DNA from: Clavibacter phaseoli
GTDB taxonomy: Bacteria; Actinomycetota; Actinomycetes; Actinomycetales; Microbacteriaceae
NCBI RefSeq assembly: GCF_021922925.1
Contig: NZ_CP040786.1
Location: forward strand, 372,001-436,000
Reading direction: 5' to 3'
Length of the DNA: 64,000 nt
The notes beneath the pieces are model-generated. The model saw only the letters and a list, made by a program, of their open reading frames with translations, was not told the origin of the DNA and did not search any database. The first letter of the stretch is position 1; each line of letters begins with the position of its first letter. The translations under genes were made by a program, and so were the position numbers. Of the stretch, positions 18,726 to 28,774 are shown piece by piece.

Positions 18726-21352
18726 TGCGCGGCGGGGGGATGCGGGCACGCGGGGGCGGGCGCACGCGGGGACGGATCGGCGGCTGGGCCGCGGCCATGG
18801 TGGCGCTCGCGATCGCGGTGGTCCCGGCGACCGCGGCGCTCGCCGCCCCGGCCGCGCCGTCCGCACCCCGGGCCGCCGCTCCCGCGGCGCCCGCCGACGA
18901 GGTCGACCTCACCGAGGCGCCCGCCGCGCCCTGGTTCGGCGGCATCCTCGACTGGACCGCCGACGACGCGCAGAGCTACGCGGACCGCCTCGGGGCGACC
19001 CCCGCGGTGCTCGGGCAGTCGGTGCGCTACCCCCTCGGATCCGACGACGTCACCTACCTCGACCAGTTCGCGCAGCAGGCCGCGCAGCAGGGGTCGCTCC
19101 TCTTCCTCACGCTCGAGCCGACGAAGCCGCTGGCCGACCTGACCGCGGCCGACGCGACCGCGCTCACGGGCCGGCTCGAGGCGCTCCGCGAGCGCTACGA
19201 CTCCCGCGCGCTCGTCCGGTTCGCGCCCGAGATGAACGGCTCGTGGACCCCCTGGGGCCAGCAGCCGACCGCGTACATCGCCGCGTTCCGCCAGGTCGCC
19301 GACGCCGTGCACGCGTCCGACGCGGGCGCCGTCACCGTGTGGTCACCCGCGTACGCGGCCGGCTACCCGTTCGGATCCGCCGACGGCCTCACCCAGGGAT
19401 CCGCCACCCGCTCCATCGCGGAGCTCGACACCGACGGCAACGGCCGCGTCGACGTGGACGACGACGCGTACCGGCCGTACTACCCGGGCGACGACGCCGT
19501 CGACTGGGTGGGCCTGTCCGCGTCCCACTTCGGCGCGGAGCAGGACTTCACCGTCGGCCAGCCCACCGAGGACTACCTCGGCACCGAGGTGATCCCGCAG
19601 CAGGAGTTCGGCGAGAACGTCGTGCCCGAGGAGGGCAAGTTCTCCCGTGAGCTGGCGGGCCAGTACGGCTACTCCGACCAGGCCGGCGCGGGGCGCGACT
19701 TCGCCGCCGAGTGGATCGAGGGCACCGGCAAGCCGGCCGTGATCGAGACGGGCGCCCTCTACGACCCGGCCCGCACCGACGGCGCGAGCGAGATCGACAT
19801 CAAGAGCGCGTGGTGGGACCAGGTGCTCTCGGCCGACATCCGGTCGGCCCACCCCGGCATCGGCATGGTCGTCTGGCGCGAGCTCCAGCGCACCGAGGCC
19901 GAGGCCAAGGGCGCCGTCATCGACTGGCGGGCCACGGGCGACACCACGGTCGCGTCCGCGCTCCTCACGCACCTGGATCCGGCGACCGCGACGCTCGGCC
20001 CCGTCACGCAGGTCTTCGACCAGGAGCGCGCCAACGTCGCCACCGCGCAGTACCGCGACCCGGGATCCCCCGAGGACGAGCAGATGGGGTGGATCGTGCT
20101 CTGCGCGGTCGTGCTCCTGCTCCTCTTCGTGATCTCCGGGCTCATCGGCCGCCTCAAGCCCGGCTGGCGCTACCCCGACGAGAACAGCCCCCGCGACCGC
20201 CGCCTCGACCTCTTCCGCGGCTGGACCATCGTCGCCGTGGTCATCACCCACATCGAGGTCGCGAGCCCGTACTCGTACGTGACCATCAACGCGATCGGCG
20301 CCATCACGGGCGCCGAGATGTTCGTGCTGCTGTCCGGCCTCGTGCTCGGCATGGTCTACCCGCTGGCGGTCAAGAGGTTCGGCGAGATGAAGGCCCTCAT
20401 CTCCATCCTCCGGCGCGCGTTCAAGCAGTACGTCGTGGCGATCGCGGTGGTCGTCATCGTCTTCGCGCTCACGTTCGTGCCGTTCCTGGACACCGACGTG
20501 ATCACCACGTTCACCGACCGCGGCACGGGCGCCGACGGCAAGACCACCACCGGGCAGGTCTACGACCTCTACCCGAACGGCGCGCGCCTGCTCGACTACC
20601 CGCCGCCCTGGTACGCGATCCGCGACCTGCTGCTGCTCCGCATGGGGCCGTGGGTGTTCAACATCATGGGCCTGTTCGTGGTGCTGACCCTCCTCGTCCC
20701 CGCGATCGTGTGGCTGCTCCGCCGCCGCATGTGGTGGGTCGTGCTCATCGCCAGCTGGACCGCGTACGTGCTCAACGCGCAGTTCGACATCCGCGTGCTG
20801 CCGTCGATGTTCGAGGACGTGTTCCCGCTGCTCACCTGGCAGGTCGCGTTCCTCAACGGCATGGTCATCGGCTACTACCGGAAGCAGATCACGCGCGCCC
20901 TCACCGGCCGGGTCGGCCGCGTGCTCGTGACGATCGGGCTGGTGGCGTACGTCGGCTCGCTCGCCGTGCTCTGGGCCGGGCACACCTACGGCGTGCAGCT
21001 GCCGGGCGTGCCCGACGGCCTCTACTCGTCGCTGTACGAGTCGATGTACCAGCGCACGTTCCTGCAGCCCGGACGCCTCATCGACCTCGCGCTGATGCTC
21101 GTGGTCGCGTACACGTTCCTCACCCGGGTGTGGAAGCCCGTGGACCGCGCGTTCGGCTGGTTCTACACGCCGCTCGGGTCCGCGAGCCTCTACGTCTTCA
21201 TCGTCCACGTCTTCTTCGTGCTGATCGTCGGCAGCCTGCCGTTCCTCGACAGGGCCAATCCCTGGCAGGGGGCAGTGGTCCACACCCTGGTGCTGGCGGC
21301 GATCTGGTTCATGGTGACGCGCAAGGTGCTCTTCAAGGTGATCCCGACCTGA
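18725..21352 (+). CDS. GH26-like glycoside hydrolase fused to OpgC acyltransferase
   Basis: An 875-residue membrane protein with two modules. After a basic signal sequence (1-40) comes an extracytoplasmic GH26-like (beta-mannanase family) domain. Its probable acid/base is Glu169 in [10 protein letters not shown] and its nucleophile Glu341 in VIETGA. It contains an EF-hand-like calcium loop ([12 protein letters not shown], 235-246). A membrane helix follows (about 454-475), then an OpgC domain (from about 490) with about ten membrane helices. OpgC proteins add succinyl groups to periplasmic glucans. The fusion suggests trimming and acyl decoration of the polymer made by the upstream synthase. 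It is the last gene of the operon. Confidence 0.85.
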   Translation: MRGGGMRARGGGRTRGRIGGWAAAMVALAIAVVPATAALAAPAAPSAPRAAAPAAPADEVDLTEAPAAPWFGGILDWTADDAQSYADRLGATPAVLGQSVRYPLGSDDVTYLDQFAQQAAQQGSLLFLTLEPTKPLADLTAADATALTGRLEALRERYDSRALVRFAPEMNGSWTPWGQQPTAYIAAFRQVADAVHASDAGAVTVWSPAYAAGYPFGSADGLTQGSATRSIAELDTDGNGRVDVDDDAYRPYYPGDDAVDWVGLSASHFGAEQDFTVGQPTEDYLGTEVIPQQEFGENVVPEEGKFSRELAGQYGYSDQAGAGRDFAAEWIEGTGKPAVIETGALYDPARTDGASEIDIKSAWWDQVLSADIRSAHPGIGMVVWRELQRTEAEAKGAVIDWRATGDTTVASALLTHLDPATATLGPVTQVFDQERANVATAQYRDPGSPEDEQMGWIVLCAVVLLLLFVISGLIGRLKPGWRYPDENSPRDRRLDLFRGWTIVAVVITHIEVASPYSYVTINAIGAITGAEMFVLLSGLVLGMVYPLAVKRFGEMKALISILRRAFKQYVVAIAVVVIVFALTFVPFLDTDVITTFTDRGTGADGKTTTGQVYDLYPNGARLLDYPPPWYAIRDLLLLRMGPWVFNIMGLFVVLTLLVPAIVWLLRRRMWWVVLIASWTAYVLNAQFDIRVLPSMFEDVFPLLTWQVAFLNGMVIGYYRKQITRALTGRVGRVLVTIGLVAYVGSLAVLWAGHTYGVQLPGVPDGLYSSLYESMYQRTFLQPGRLIDLALMLVVAYTFLTRVWKPVDRAFGWFYTPLGSASLYVFIVHVFFVLIVGSLPFLDRANPWQGAVVHTLVLAAIWFMVTRKVLFKVIPT

Positions 21353-21536
21353 TCAGCGTTCCCGAGATCCGCGACCGATCGGGCCAATCCGCGGGGAGCC
21401 GCGTTCCGAAGGGTTCGTGACATCCGGCGAAACAGTGCATCGCGCCCCTATCCGGATGCCTGTCACCCGTTTAGCGTTCGAACCACCACGCGCTCGGTAT
21501 CTGGGATACGGACGCGACGATCAAGGGAGCTCATCC

Positions 21537-22478
21537 ATGTTCGACAAGAAGTTCATCACCCAGGCCATCGACAGGAGCGCGCAGTCGCCCCTCGACCGTC
21601 GTCGCTTCTTCAGCGCGGCGGGCATCGCGGGTCTCGGCGTCGGCGCCGCGGCCCTCATCCCCGCGACCGGAGCCCAGGCGGCCGACGCCCAGGCCGAGGC
21701 CGACTCCGGGCAGGCGACCGACCTCGCCGTCCTCAACTTCGCGCTCAACCTCGAGTACCTCGAGGCGGAGTTCTACCTGCGTGCCTCCACCGGCGCGGGC
21801 CTCGTCCCGAACGACATCTCCGGCGTCGGCACGCCCGGTGGCGTCACCGGCGGCCGCCAGGTGCAGTTCAAGGACCGCGCCATCCGCGAGTACGCCCGCG
21901 AGATCGCCCAGGACGAGAAGGCGCACGTCAAGTTCCTGCGCTCCGCGCTCGGCTCGGCGAAGGTCGCGCGTCCCGCGATCAACCTGGACGACGCGTTCTC
22001 CGCGGCGGCCACGGCGGCCGGCCTCATCAAGCCGGGCGAGAAGTTCGACGCGTTCGCGAGCGACGAGAACTTCCTGCTCGCGTCCTTCGTGTTCGAGGAC
22101 GTCGGAGTCACCGCCTACAAGGGCGCGGCCCCGCTCATCACGAACAAGACCTACCTCGAGGCGGCCGCCGGCATCCTCGCGGTCGAGGCGTACCACGCGG
22201 GCATCATCCGCACGTCGCTGTTCGCGAAGGGCCTCGCGGCCCCGACCAACGCGATCTCCAACGCGCGCGACTCCCTCGACGGGTCCACGGACCTCGACCA
22301 GGGCATCACGATCTCGGGCGGCGCCAACCTTGTGCCGACCGACGCGAACGGCATCGCGTTCAGCCGCACCACCGGTCAGGTCCTCAACATCGTGTACCTG
22401 AACAACAAGGCCGTGACGAAGGGCGGGTTCTACCCCAACGGCGTCAACGGCGGCATCAACACCAGCGGCGCGAACTAG
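21537..22478 (+). CDS. Tat-exported ferritin-like domain protein
   Basis: A 313-residue secreted protein. The Tat signal has the twin-arginine box DRRRFFS (about 21-27), a hydrophobic core and an Ala-rich cleavage region ending GAQA. The mature part is a ferritin-like four-helix domain of the type with [14 protein letters not shown] and [16 protein letters not shown]. The Glu and His residues there resemble a di-iron site, but enzymatic activity in this family is unproven. ATG 21537 follows AGGGAG. It has its own 184-nt upstream region, so it is probably not in the polysaccharide operon. A perfect palindromic terminator follows. Confidence 0.85.
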   Translation: MFDKKFITQAIDRSAQSPLDRRRFFSAAGIAGLGVGAAALIPATGAQAADAQAEADSGQATDLAVLNFALNLEYLEAEFYLRASTGAGLVPNDISGVGTPGGVTGGRQVQFKDRAIREYAREIAQDEKAHVKFLRSALGSAKVARPAINLDDAFSAAATAAGLIKPGEKFDAFASDENFLLASFVFEDVGVTAYKGAAPLITNKTYLEAAAGILAVEAYHAGIIRTSLFAKGLAAPTNAISNARDSLDGSTDLDQGITISGGANLVPTDANGIAFSRTTGQVLNIVYLNNKAVTKGGFYPNGVNGGINTSGAN

Positions 22479-22498
22479 CCCGCAGGTACGACGCAGCA

Positions 22499-22534
22499 GG
22501 GGCGCCGCCCACCTCGCGAGGTGGGCGGCGCCCC
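22499..22534 (+). terminator. Bidirectional terminator
   Basis: A perfect 36-bp palindrome centred on CTCGCGAG sits between the converging ferritin-like gene and amino-acid permease, so it can serve both directions. Confidence 0.7.
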
Positions 22535-22578
22535 TGTCGTCGTGCGGGCGGATCCGCGGGCGGCCGGGCCGGCGGTCG

Positions 22579-24021
22579 TCAGCCGCGGTTGCGCGGGCTG
22601 TCGGCGGCGAGCACCGAGTTGCGGCGCGAGTACGTGAGGTAGATCACGAGGCCGATGACGAGCCACACCGCGAACCGCACCCACGTCTCCCACGGGAGCG
22701 ACGAGACGAGCCACAGCGAGAAGCCGATGCCGATGATGGGCACCACGGGCATGGCCGGCAGGCGGAACGCCCGGGGGATCTCGGGCCGCTTGTAGCGCAG
22801 CACGATCACGGCCGCGCACACCACCACGAAGGCCAGCAGGATCCCGATGTTCGTGAGCTCCGCCACCACGGTGATGGGCAGGAAGCCCGCGAACAGCGCC
22901 GAGCCGATGCCGATGATCCACGTCACGCGCGTCGGCACGTTGCGCTTCCGGTCGGTGACCGCGAACCACTTCGGCAGCAGGCCGTCGCGGCTCATCGAGA
23001 ACCACACGCGCGACGCCCCGAGCATGAACGTGAGCATCACGGTGACGACGCTGACGATCGCGCCGACCGCCACCACGTTCGCCACCGCGGGCAGGCCCAC
23101 CGACTCGAACGCGGTCGCGAAGCCGCTCTCCGGGTTGATGTCCGAGTACTTCTGCATGCCCGTGAGGACGATGGTCGCGAGCACGTAGAGCACCATCGCG
23201 ATCGCGAGCGACAGCAGGATCGCCTTCGGCATGTGCTTGGTCGCGTCCTTCGACTCCTCGGCCGCGGTGCTCATGGCGTCGTAGCCGAAGACCGCGAAGA
23301 ACACGGTGGCGGCGCCCGTGAAGACGCCGGCCGCGCCGAACGGGAAGTAGGGCTGGTAGTTGGCGCCGGTGATCTGCGTGAAGCCGATGACGACGATCAC
23401 GAGCACGAGCGTGACCTTGAGGCCCACGAGGTAGAGCTCGAAGCGGCCGACGCTCTTCATGCCGCGGGTGAGGACGAACGCGGTGCCGAGGCAGAGGATC
23501 ACGGCGAAGAGGTCGACCACGTGGCCGTCGCCGGTGCCGGCCGCGCCGAGCATCCAGGCCGGGAGGTCGACGCCGAGCTGGTCGAGGAGGAAGCCCGCGT
23601 AGCCGGAGACGCCGATCGCGACCACGCCGACGATGGCGGTGTACTCGAGCAGCAGGTCCCACCCGATGAACCAGCCGACGATCTCGCCGAGCGCCGCGTA
23701 GCCGTAGGTGTACGCGGATCCGGCCTTCGGGATCATGCCCGCGAACTCCGCGTACGAGAGGGCCGCCGCGGCGCTCGCGATGCCGGCGATGAGGAACGAG
23801 ATGAGGACCGCGGGGCCGGCCGTCTGGTTGGCGACGGTGCCCGCGAGCGTGAAGATGCCCGTGCCGATGATGCCGCCCACGCCGATCGCGGTGAGCTGCC
23901 ACAGGCCGAGCGAGCGGGTGAGGCCGCCCTCCTCCGTCGCCGCGCCGGGCTCCGCCTCGATCGTCTCCACGGGCTTCCGCCGCGTGAGCGCCGCCCAGAG
24001 GGACGTGCTCGATGTGCTCAT
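22579..24021 (-). CDS. Cationic amino-acid transporter-like APC permease
   Basis: A 480-residue inner-membrane permease with about 12 helices. The first helix has the APC signature GVGGIIGTGIFTLAG, and the YAEFAGMIPKAGSAYTYGY segment and VFFAVFGYDAMSTAAEE are characteristic of the cationic amino-acid (CAT/YfnA) subgroup. The substrate is inferred only from the subgroup. The 35-residue N-terminus is cytoplasmic. It is transcribed on the reverse strand, 132 nt downstream of the Ig-like protein gene. Confidence 0.9.
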   Translation of the reverse strand: MSTSSTSLWAALTRRKPVETIEAEPGAATEEGGLTRSLGLWQLTAIGVGGIIGTGIFTLAGTVANQTAGPAVLISFLIAGIASAAAALSYAEFAGMIPKAGSAYTYGYAALGEIVGWFIGWDLLLEYTAIVGVVAIGVSGYAGFLLDQLGVDLPAWMLGAAGTGDGHVVDLFAVILCLGTAFVLTRGMKSVGRFELYLVGLKVTLVLVIVVIGFTQITGANYQPYFPFGAAGVFTGAATVFFAVFGYDAMSTAAEESKDATKHMPKAILLSLAIAMVLYVLATIVLTGMQKYSDINPESGFATAFESVGLPAVANVVAVGAIVSVVTVMLTFMLGASRVWFSMSRDGLLPKWFAVTDRKRNVPTRVTWIIGIGSALFAGFLPITVVAELTNIGILLAFVVVCAAVIVLRYKRPEIPRAFRLPAMPVVPIIGIGFSLWLVSSLPWETWVRFAVWLVIGLVIYLTYSRRNSVLAADSPRNRG

Positions 24022-24153
24022 GCAGGACTCCTGCCGTCGGGGCCGCGCGGGCCTGATCGAGGCCGCCGGAGCCGGCGACGCCCCCAGTGTGGCCTCGGCC
24101 GACCATCCGCACCAGATGCGGCGCGGCAGCGGGACAGCGGCGGGGGACGGCTG

Positions 24154-26457
24154 CTAGAGGCGCTGCAGCGAGGGCTCGACCACGCGGATCCAGAGCCACA
24201 CGGCGACGCTCACGGCCGCGAAGGCCGCGGCGACGACGAGCGCCGTGATCCAGACGCCGGCCGGCACGCCGCTCGCGGTCGTGGCCACGGCGGCGAAGGC
24301 CAGCGTGAGCACGGCGACGCTGACGACGGCCCACAGCGGCAGGGAGCGCAGGAGCAGCGAGCGTCCGAGGACCAGGGAGACCGGGGCGAGCGCGAGGGCG
24401 GCGGAGCTGAGCGCGGCCAGGGTGACGACGCTGAGGAGCTCGTTCGCCAGCTGCGGCCACATGCCGCCGGTCGCGGGGACGAGGCCGTAGAGGATCCAGG
24501 CCACGAGGCCGAGCGTCGCGAGCGACCCCGACTGCACGAGCGCGAGGCGGGCCCGCGACGCGTCGTCGCGGTCGTCGGCGACGAGGCCGAGCACCTGGCC
24601 GATCACGATGGGCGGGGCCAGCCCGAAGGACCGCGACACGAGCACCGCGGTCGCCGAGAGGACGAGCAGGGCGGGCACGGCGCGCACGCGTGCGGGTCCG
24701 GCGCCGACGCGGCCGGCCACCGAGGCGACCGCGACCACGCCGACGCCGTTCACGACGGCGAGTCCCACGAGGGCCGCGAGGAAGAGGCGGACGGCGTTGG
24801 GGTCGGATCCCACGGGCAGCGACAGCGCGGCCAGCGCGGCGGCGAGGGCGAGGGCTGCCGCGGCGGCGCCCCAACGGCCGGCGCGGCCGGGCTCGCGCGC
24901 GGGGCGGGCGCCGAGGAGCGTCGGCTCGGGCTCGCGACGCGCGGGCACGGGGATGGGAGCGGAGTCGAGCCGGCCGGGCACGATGCGCAGCTGGCCCGTC
25001 GTCGCGGTCGAGTCGGTGAACGCGGCCGCCGCGGCCCGCGTGGTGAGGGCGCCGGCGTCGCCGCGCGGGACGATCCGCAGCGGCGTCACGTCCTCCGCCG
25101 CGCGGTGGCGGCCGCCGAAGCGCGCGACGAGGGCGCCGCGGAGGAGGAGGGCCGGGAGGGTCACGAGGAGCACCGCGCCGAGCGCGAGCAGGAGGGGGAG
25201 GAGGCCGCGGCCGTCCGTGAACGCCGCGGGCAGCGGCTGGAGCGAGGTGCCGAAGCGCGTGGGCGCGTTCCAGGTGCCGGGGGCGGGGGCGGGGGCGGCG
25301 GGCGCGGATCCGGAGCCGGGTGCGCCGTCGGGTCCGGGGGCGGTCCCGGTGGATCCGCCGCCCTCGCCGCCGCTGGAACCGGATCCGGGCGCGGGCGCCG
25401 CCTGCGTGCCCTCGGGCGAGCTGGTGGCATCGGGCGTCGCGCTCGCGGGCGGGGTGGTCGTGCCCGGGGTGGGCGACGAGGCGGGCTGCGCGACCGTGAT
25501 GCCCACCTCGGACGCGAGCGTGCTGATGTTGCCGAGCGGATCCGTGACCGTCGCCGTGATCCCGAGGGGCCCGGGCGGGAGCGTCCCGGTCGTGCACGAC
25601 CAGCTGCCGCCGGCGACCTGCGCCTGGCAGGCCGCGTCGCCATAGCCCGTCAGGTAGGCGCGCACGACGTCGCCGTCCTCGTCGGCGGTGCCGGAGATCG
25701 TCATGCCCGTGGTGTCGACCGTCGCGCCGGCCGCGGGCGCGGTGATGATCGCGGCGCCCGGCGCCGTCGTGTCGAAGCTGCCCGTGCCGCGTCCGATGGC
25801 GGGCGTGCCCGTGCTCCACGACGTCGACTGGGTCGCGGTGACGGGGACGCCGGTCCCCGACGGCGGCGGCGGCGCGAGGAGGCACGCCCACGTGCTCGAG
25901 GAGCCGACGGTGGCGCGGCAGGCGGCGGATCCCGAGCGCGCATCGACGATCGCGCCCGGGTAGCCCGTGCCGCTGACGAGCCCGGTGGTCACGACGGAGA
26001 AGCTGTTGACGCCGGGCGCCCGCAGAACGGACGCGGTGGCGGTGGCCTCCTGCCCGCCGGCGGTGACGCGCACGGCGCTCTGCCCGTCCGGGACGCCGGT
26101 GGCGGTCGCGCGCCAGGTGGTGGAGGTGGGGAGCGTGACGGCGGCGGGCACGCTCGCGATGGTGACCTGCACGTCGGCGCCCGTGGGCCGCGTGCCGGTG
26201 ACCGCGACGGCGCCGTCCGTGGAGAAGGCGGGCGTCTCGACCGTGGGACCGGGCGCCGGAGCGCCGGAGGGGATCGGGCTCGGCGTGGGGGTCGGGGTCT
26301 GCGTGGCGGCGGAGGCGGCGGCCGTGCCGCCGGCCGTGAGCGCGGCGAGCAGGAGGAGGATCGAGGCCGCACGGACGAGCCGCTTGCGGGATCGCCGGAC
26401 ACCGCCCGCTCCACCCCCCGTGGACGGACGACCCTCGTTCGTCGCCTGAACCTGCAC
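24154..26457 (-). CDS. Secreted Ig-like repeat protein with polytopic C-terminal membrane domain
   Basis: A 767-residue protein of unknown function. A signal peptide (about 21-47, RAASILLLLAALTAGG) is followed by extracytoplasmic Ig-like beta repeats of about 85-95 residues, rich in Thr, Val and Gly, with cysteine pairs (SAACRA/WACLL, AACQA/WSCT). A Ser/Gly/Pro-rich linker then leads to a first membrane helix (RGLLPLLLALGAVLLVTLPALLL). A cytoplasmic linker with two RIVP repeats is followed by about six more helices. The GTG start is supported by GGAGG just upstream. It could be a surface adhesin or envelope factor; I cannot assign a role. Confidence 0.75.
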   Translation of the reverse strand: MQVQATNEGRPSTGGGAGGVRRSRKRLVRAASILLLLAALTAGGTAAASAATQTPTPTPSPIPSGAPAPGPTVETPAFSTDGAVAVTGTRPTGADVQVTIASVPAAVTLPTSTTWRATATGVPDGQSAVRVTAGGQEATATASVLRAPGVNSFSVVTTGLVSGTGYPGAIVDARSGSAACRATVGSSSTWACLLAPPPPSGTGVPVTATQSTSWSTGTPAIGRGTGSFDTTAPGAAIITAPAAGATVDTTGMTISGTADEDGDVVRAYLTGYGDAACQAQVAGGSWSCTTGTLPPGPLGITATVTDPLGNISTLASEVGITVAQPASSPTPGTTTPPASATPDATSSPEGTQAAPAPGSGSSGGEGGGSTGTAPGPDGAPGSGSAPAAPAPAPGTWNAPTRFGTSLQPLPAAFTDGRGLLPLLLALGAVLLVTLPALLLRGALVARFGGRHRAAEDVTPLRIVPRGDAGALTTRAAAAAFTDSTATTGQLRIVPGRLDSAPIPVPARREPEPTLLGARPAREPGRAGRWGAAAAALALAAALAALSLPVGSDPNAVRLFLAALVGLAVVNGVGVVAVASVAGRVGAGPARVRAVPALLVLSATAVLVSRSFGLAPPIVIGQVLGLVADDRDDASRARLALVQSGSLATLGLVAWILYGLVPATGGMWPQLANELLSVVTLAALSSAALALAPVSLVLGRSLLLRSLPLWAVVSVAVLTLAFAAVATTASGVPAGVWITALVVAAAFAAVSVAVWLWIRVVEPSLQRL

Positions 26458-26658
26458 CGTGCCTCCATTCAGGCGGGTGCGTCGGAGCGTGTCAACCGCC
26501 CGCACCGACCGTGACGGAAGTGGTACGCGAACCTGTGCGGCGCGTGCCCGACCGCGGGACGCGGGGTGTGCGTCGTCGGTGCGGCTCCCGCGTCGGCGCC
26601 ACCCGACGGCGCCGGCCCGTGCGCCTCGGCGGTGCGAGGCGGCGCCCTCCCCGTGCCC

Positions 26659-26664
26659 GATACT
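26659..26664 (+). promoter_or_regulatory. -10 element for leaderless GH1-like gene
   Basis: GATACT is followed by 6 nt and GTG 26671, with no ribosome-binding site. Confidence 0.35.
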
Positions 26665-26670
26665 GCTCAG

Positions 26671-28089
26671 GTGACCCCTCGCGACGCCGCCCCCGACCGC
26701 CCGACGCCGACCGAGCTGGCGGGTCTCCTCGCGGACGGCCCGCGCGTCGGGGTGAGCACGAGCGCGACGAAGGTCGAGGGCCGCGCACACGAGGGCGGCC
26801 GCACCGAGTCGGTGTGGGACGCGTTCGCCCGCCGACCCGGCGCCGTGGCGGACGGCAGCGACCCCGAGCGCGGCGCGGAGCACATCTCCCGGAGCGCGGA
26901 GGACGTCGCGCTCGCGGCCGAGCTCGGCGTCGACGTCCTCTCCTTCTCGATCTCGTGGTCGAGGATCCAGCCGGAGGCGCGCGGGGGACTGCGCCGCGAG
27001 GGCATCGCGTTCTACGACGAGCTCGTCGACGGGCTGCTGGCCGCCGGGATCCGCCCGCGCGCGGCCCTGCACGACCACGACCTGCCCGTCGAGCTGCAGG
27101 ACCGCGGCGGCTGGCTCCACCGCGACACCGCGCTGCGCTTCGGCGACCTCGCGTACCTCGCCGCCGAGGCGCTCGCCGACCGCGTGCCCGACTGGGTGAC
27201 GCTCCGGACGCCCGCGCTCACCACGATGGCCGGGCACGTCACGGGCACGCACGCGCCGGGATCCCGCCTCGGGCTCGACGCGCTCCCCACCGTCCACCAC
27301 CAGCTGCTCGCGCACGGCCGGGCGGTCGAGGCCATCCGCGGCGCGAGCTCCACCGCCCGGGTCGGCATCGTGAACGCCCACCGCGTGGTCGAGGCCGCCT
27401 CCGGCGATGACGACGACCGCGCCGCCGCCGTCGTGGCGCGCGCCCTGCACCAGGACCTCTTCGCCGACGCCGTCCTCCTCGGCCGCTACCCGGACCTCGC
27501 CGGCCCGCACGCCGAGGCCTTCGAGCGGCTCGGGCGCGTGGATCCGGCCGACCTCCGCTCGATCGGCCAGCCGCTCGACCACTACGGCGTCGCCCTCGCC
27601 GACCCGATCCGCGTCGCCGCCGTGCCGCGCCTCGTCGCGGGATCCACCGCGATCCCGTTCGCCGAGCTGCCCTGGACCGACCACCCCGCCTCCCTCGACG
27701 GCCACCCCGTCGCGCCCGACCTCGTGCCCGTCGTGCTGGCCGACCTCCGCGCGCGCTACGGCGACGCCCTGCCGCCCGTGGTGCTCTCGGACCTCGACGC
27801 CGCGCACCCCGAGCAGGTCGACGACCGCGACGGCTCCCGTCGGGACCCGCGCCGCGCCCACGCGATCTCCGACCACCTCGTGCAGGCGCTCGCCGCCGTC
27901 GCGCCGGGCGGCCCGGCGGAGGGCGTGCGGCTCGAGGCCGTCATCGCCGGCAGCCTGCTCGACGGCTTCGAGTGGGAGGCGGGACGCGCGCATCCGCGCG
28001 GCCTCGTGCACGTGGATCCGCGCACCGCCGACCGGACGCCCCGCTCCTCGTACCGCTTCCTCCGCGACACCCTGCGCGAGCGCGGCTGA
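26671..28089 (+). CDS. GH1 beta-glucosidase homologue lacking both catalytic glutamates
   Basis: A 472-residue protein that follows the GH1 fold from start to end: TSATKVEGRAHEGGRTESVWDAFA at 30-53, FSISWSRIQPE, LQDRGGWLHRDT, DWVTL, and SLLDGFEWEAG near the C-terminus. The acid/base site, normally TLNEP, reads TLRTP (Thr180 in place of Glu). The nucleophile site, normally TENG, reads SDLD (374 in place of Glu). The substrate motif YHWDLP is HDHDLP. Glycosidase activity by the usual mechanism is therefore unlikely. GTG 26671 has a GATACT box 6 nt upstream. Confidence 0.82.
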   Translation: MTPRDAAPDRPTPTELAGLLADGPRVGVSTSATKVEGRAHEGGRTESVWDAFARRPGAVADGSDPERGAEHISRSAEDVALAAELGVDVLSFSISWSRIQPEARGGLRREGIAFYDELVDGLLAAGIRPRAALHDHDLPVELQDRGGWLHRDTALRFGDLAYLAAEALADRVPDWVTLRTPALTTMAGHVTGTHAPGSRLGLDALPTVHHQLLAHGRAVEAIRGASSTARVGIVNAHRVVEAASGDDDDRAAAVVARALHQDLFADAVLLGRYPDLAGPHAEAFERLGRVDPADLRSIGQPLDHYGVALADPIRVAAVPRLVAGSTAIPFAELPWTDHPASLDGHPVAPDLVPVVLADLRARYGDALPPVVLSDLDAAHPEQVDDRDGSRRDPRRAHAISDHLVQALAAVAPGGPAEGVRLEAVIAGSLLDGFEWEAGRAHPRGLVHVDPRTADRTPRSSYRFLRDTLRERG

Positions 28090-28184
28090 CGCGGACGCGG
28101 CTGAGCCGGACGCGCGGCGCCGTCGACGCCCCCAGAACGGGTGCGCGGGCCCCGTGCACCCCGGGACCTCCCCGGACCCGCGCG

Positions 28185-28190
28185 TAGGAT
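28185..28190 (+). promoter_or_regulatory. -10 element for leaderless lemA
   Basis: TAGGAT is followed by 7 nt and the ATG at 28198, with no ribosome-binding site. Confidence 0.5.
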
Positions 28191-28197
28191 CCACAGC

Positions 28198-28764
28198 ATG
28201 GAATTGTGGATCGCGCTCGGAGTCGTCGTGCTCCTGGCAGTTCTCGTCGGCATCTACCTCTGGGCCACGTACAACGCCCTCGTCACGCTGAACGTCCGGG
28301 TGGACGAGGCGTGGAGCGACATCACGGTGCAGCTGAAGAGGCGCGCGGACCTGCTGCCGACCATCATCGAGTCGGTCAAGGGCTACGCGAACCACGAGCA
28401 GAAGGTTTTCGAGAAGGTGGCCTCCGCGCGCACCGAGACGATCAGCGCCGCGAGCCCCGCCGAGGCGAGCACCGCCGAGGAGCACCTGCAGGGCGCGATG
28501 AAGTCGCTCTTCGCGGTCGCCGAGGCGTACCCGCAGCTGCAGACGAGCCAGACGTTCCTGCAGCTGCAGGGCGAGCTGGTGGACACCGAGGACCGGATCC
28601 AGGCGTCGCGCCGGTTCTACAACGGCGGCGTGCGCGAGCTCAACACCAAGATCACGCAGTTCCCGAACACGCTCTTCGTGCGCGGGCTGGGCTTCGGCGA
28701 GCGGGACTTCTACGAGGTCTCGAGCCTCGCGTCCATCGCCGAGCCGCCCCGCGTGCAGTTCTAG
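28198..28764 (+). CDS. LemA family membrane protein
   Basis: A 188-residue protein with one N-terminal membrane helix (2-24) and a LemA helical domain: YNALVTLNVRVDEAWSDI, QLKRRADLLPTIIESVKGY, and the C-terminal RRFYNGGVRELNTKI followed by FPN. LemA proteins are small envelope proteins of unclear function, often linked to TPM-domain proteins; none is adjacent here. It converges with the YcaQ-like gene with only 10 nt between the stops. Confidence 0.93.
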   Translation: MELWIALGVVVLLAVLVGIYLWATYNALVTLNVRVDEAWSDITVQLKRRADLLPTIIESVKGYANHEQKVFEKVASARTETISAASPAEASTAEEHLQGAMKSLFAVAEAYPQLQTSQTFLQLQGELVDTEDRIQASRRFYNGGVRELNTKITQFPNTLFVRGLGFGERDFYEVSSLASIAEPPRVQF

Positions 28765-28774
28765 CGGCGGCGCG

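Noticed and set aside
22499..22534. The perfect palindromes as REP-like repeats or insertion-sequence ends
   Set aside because: Each differs in sequence and sits at a gene end, as expected for terminators. No shared repeat unit links them.
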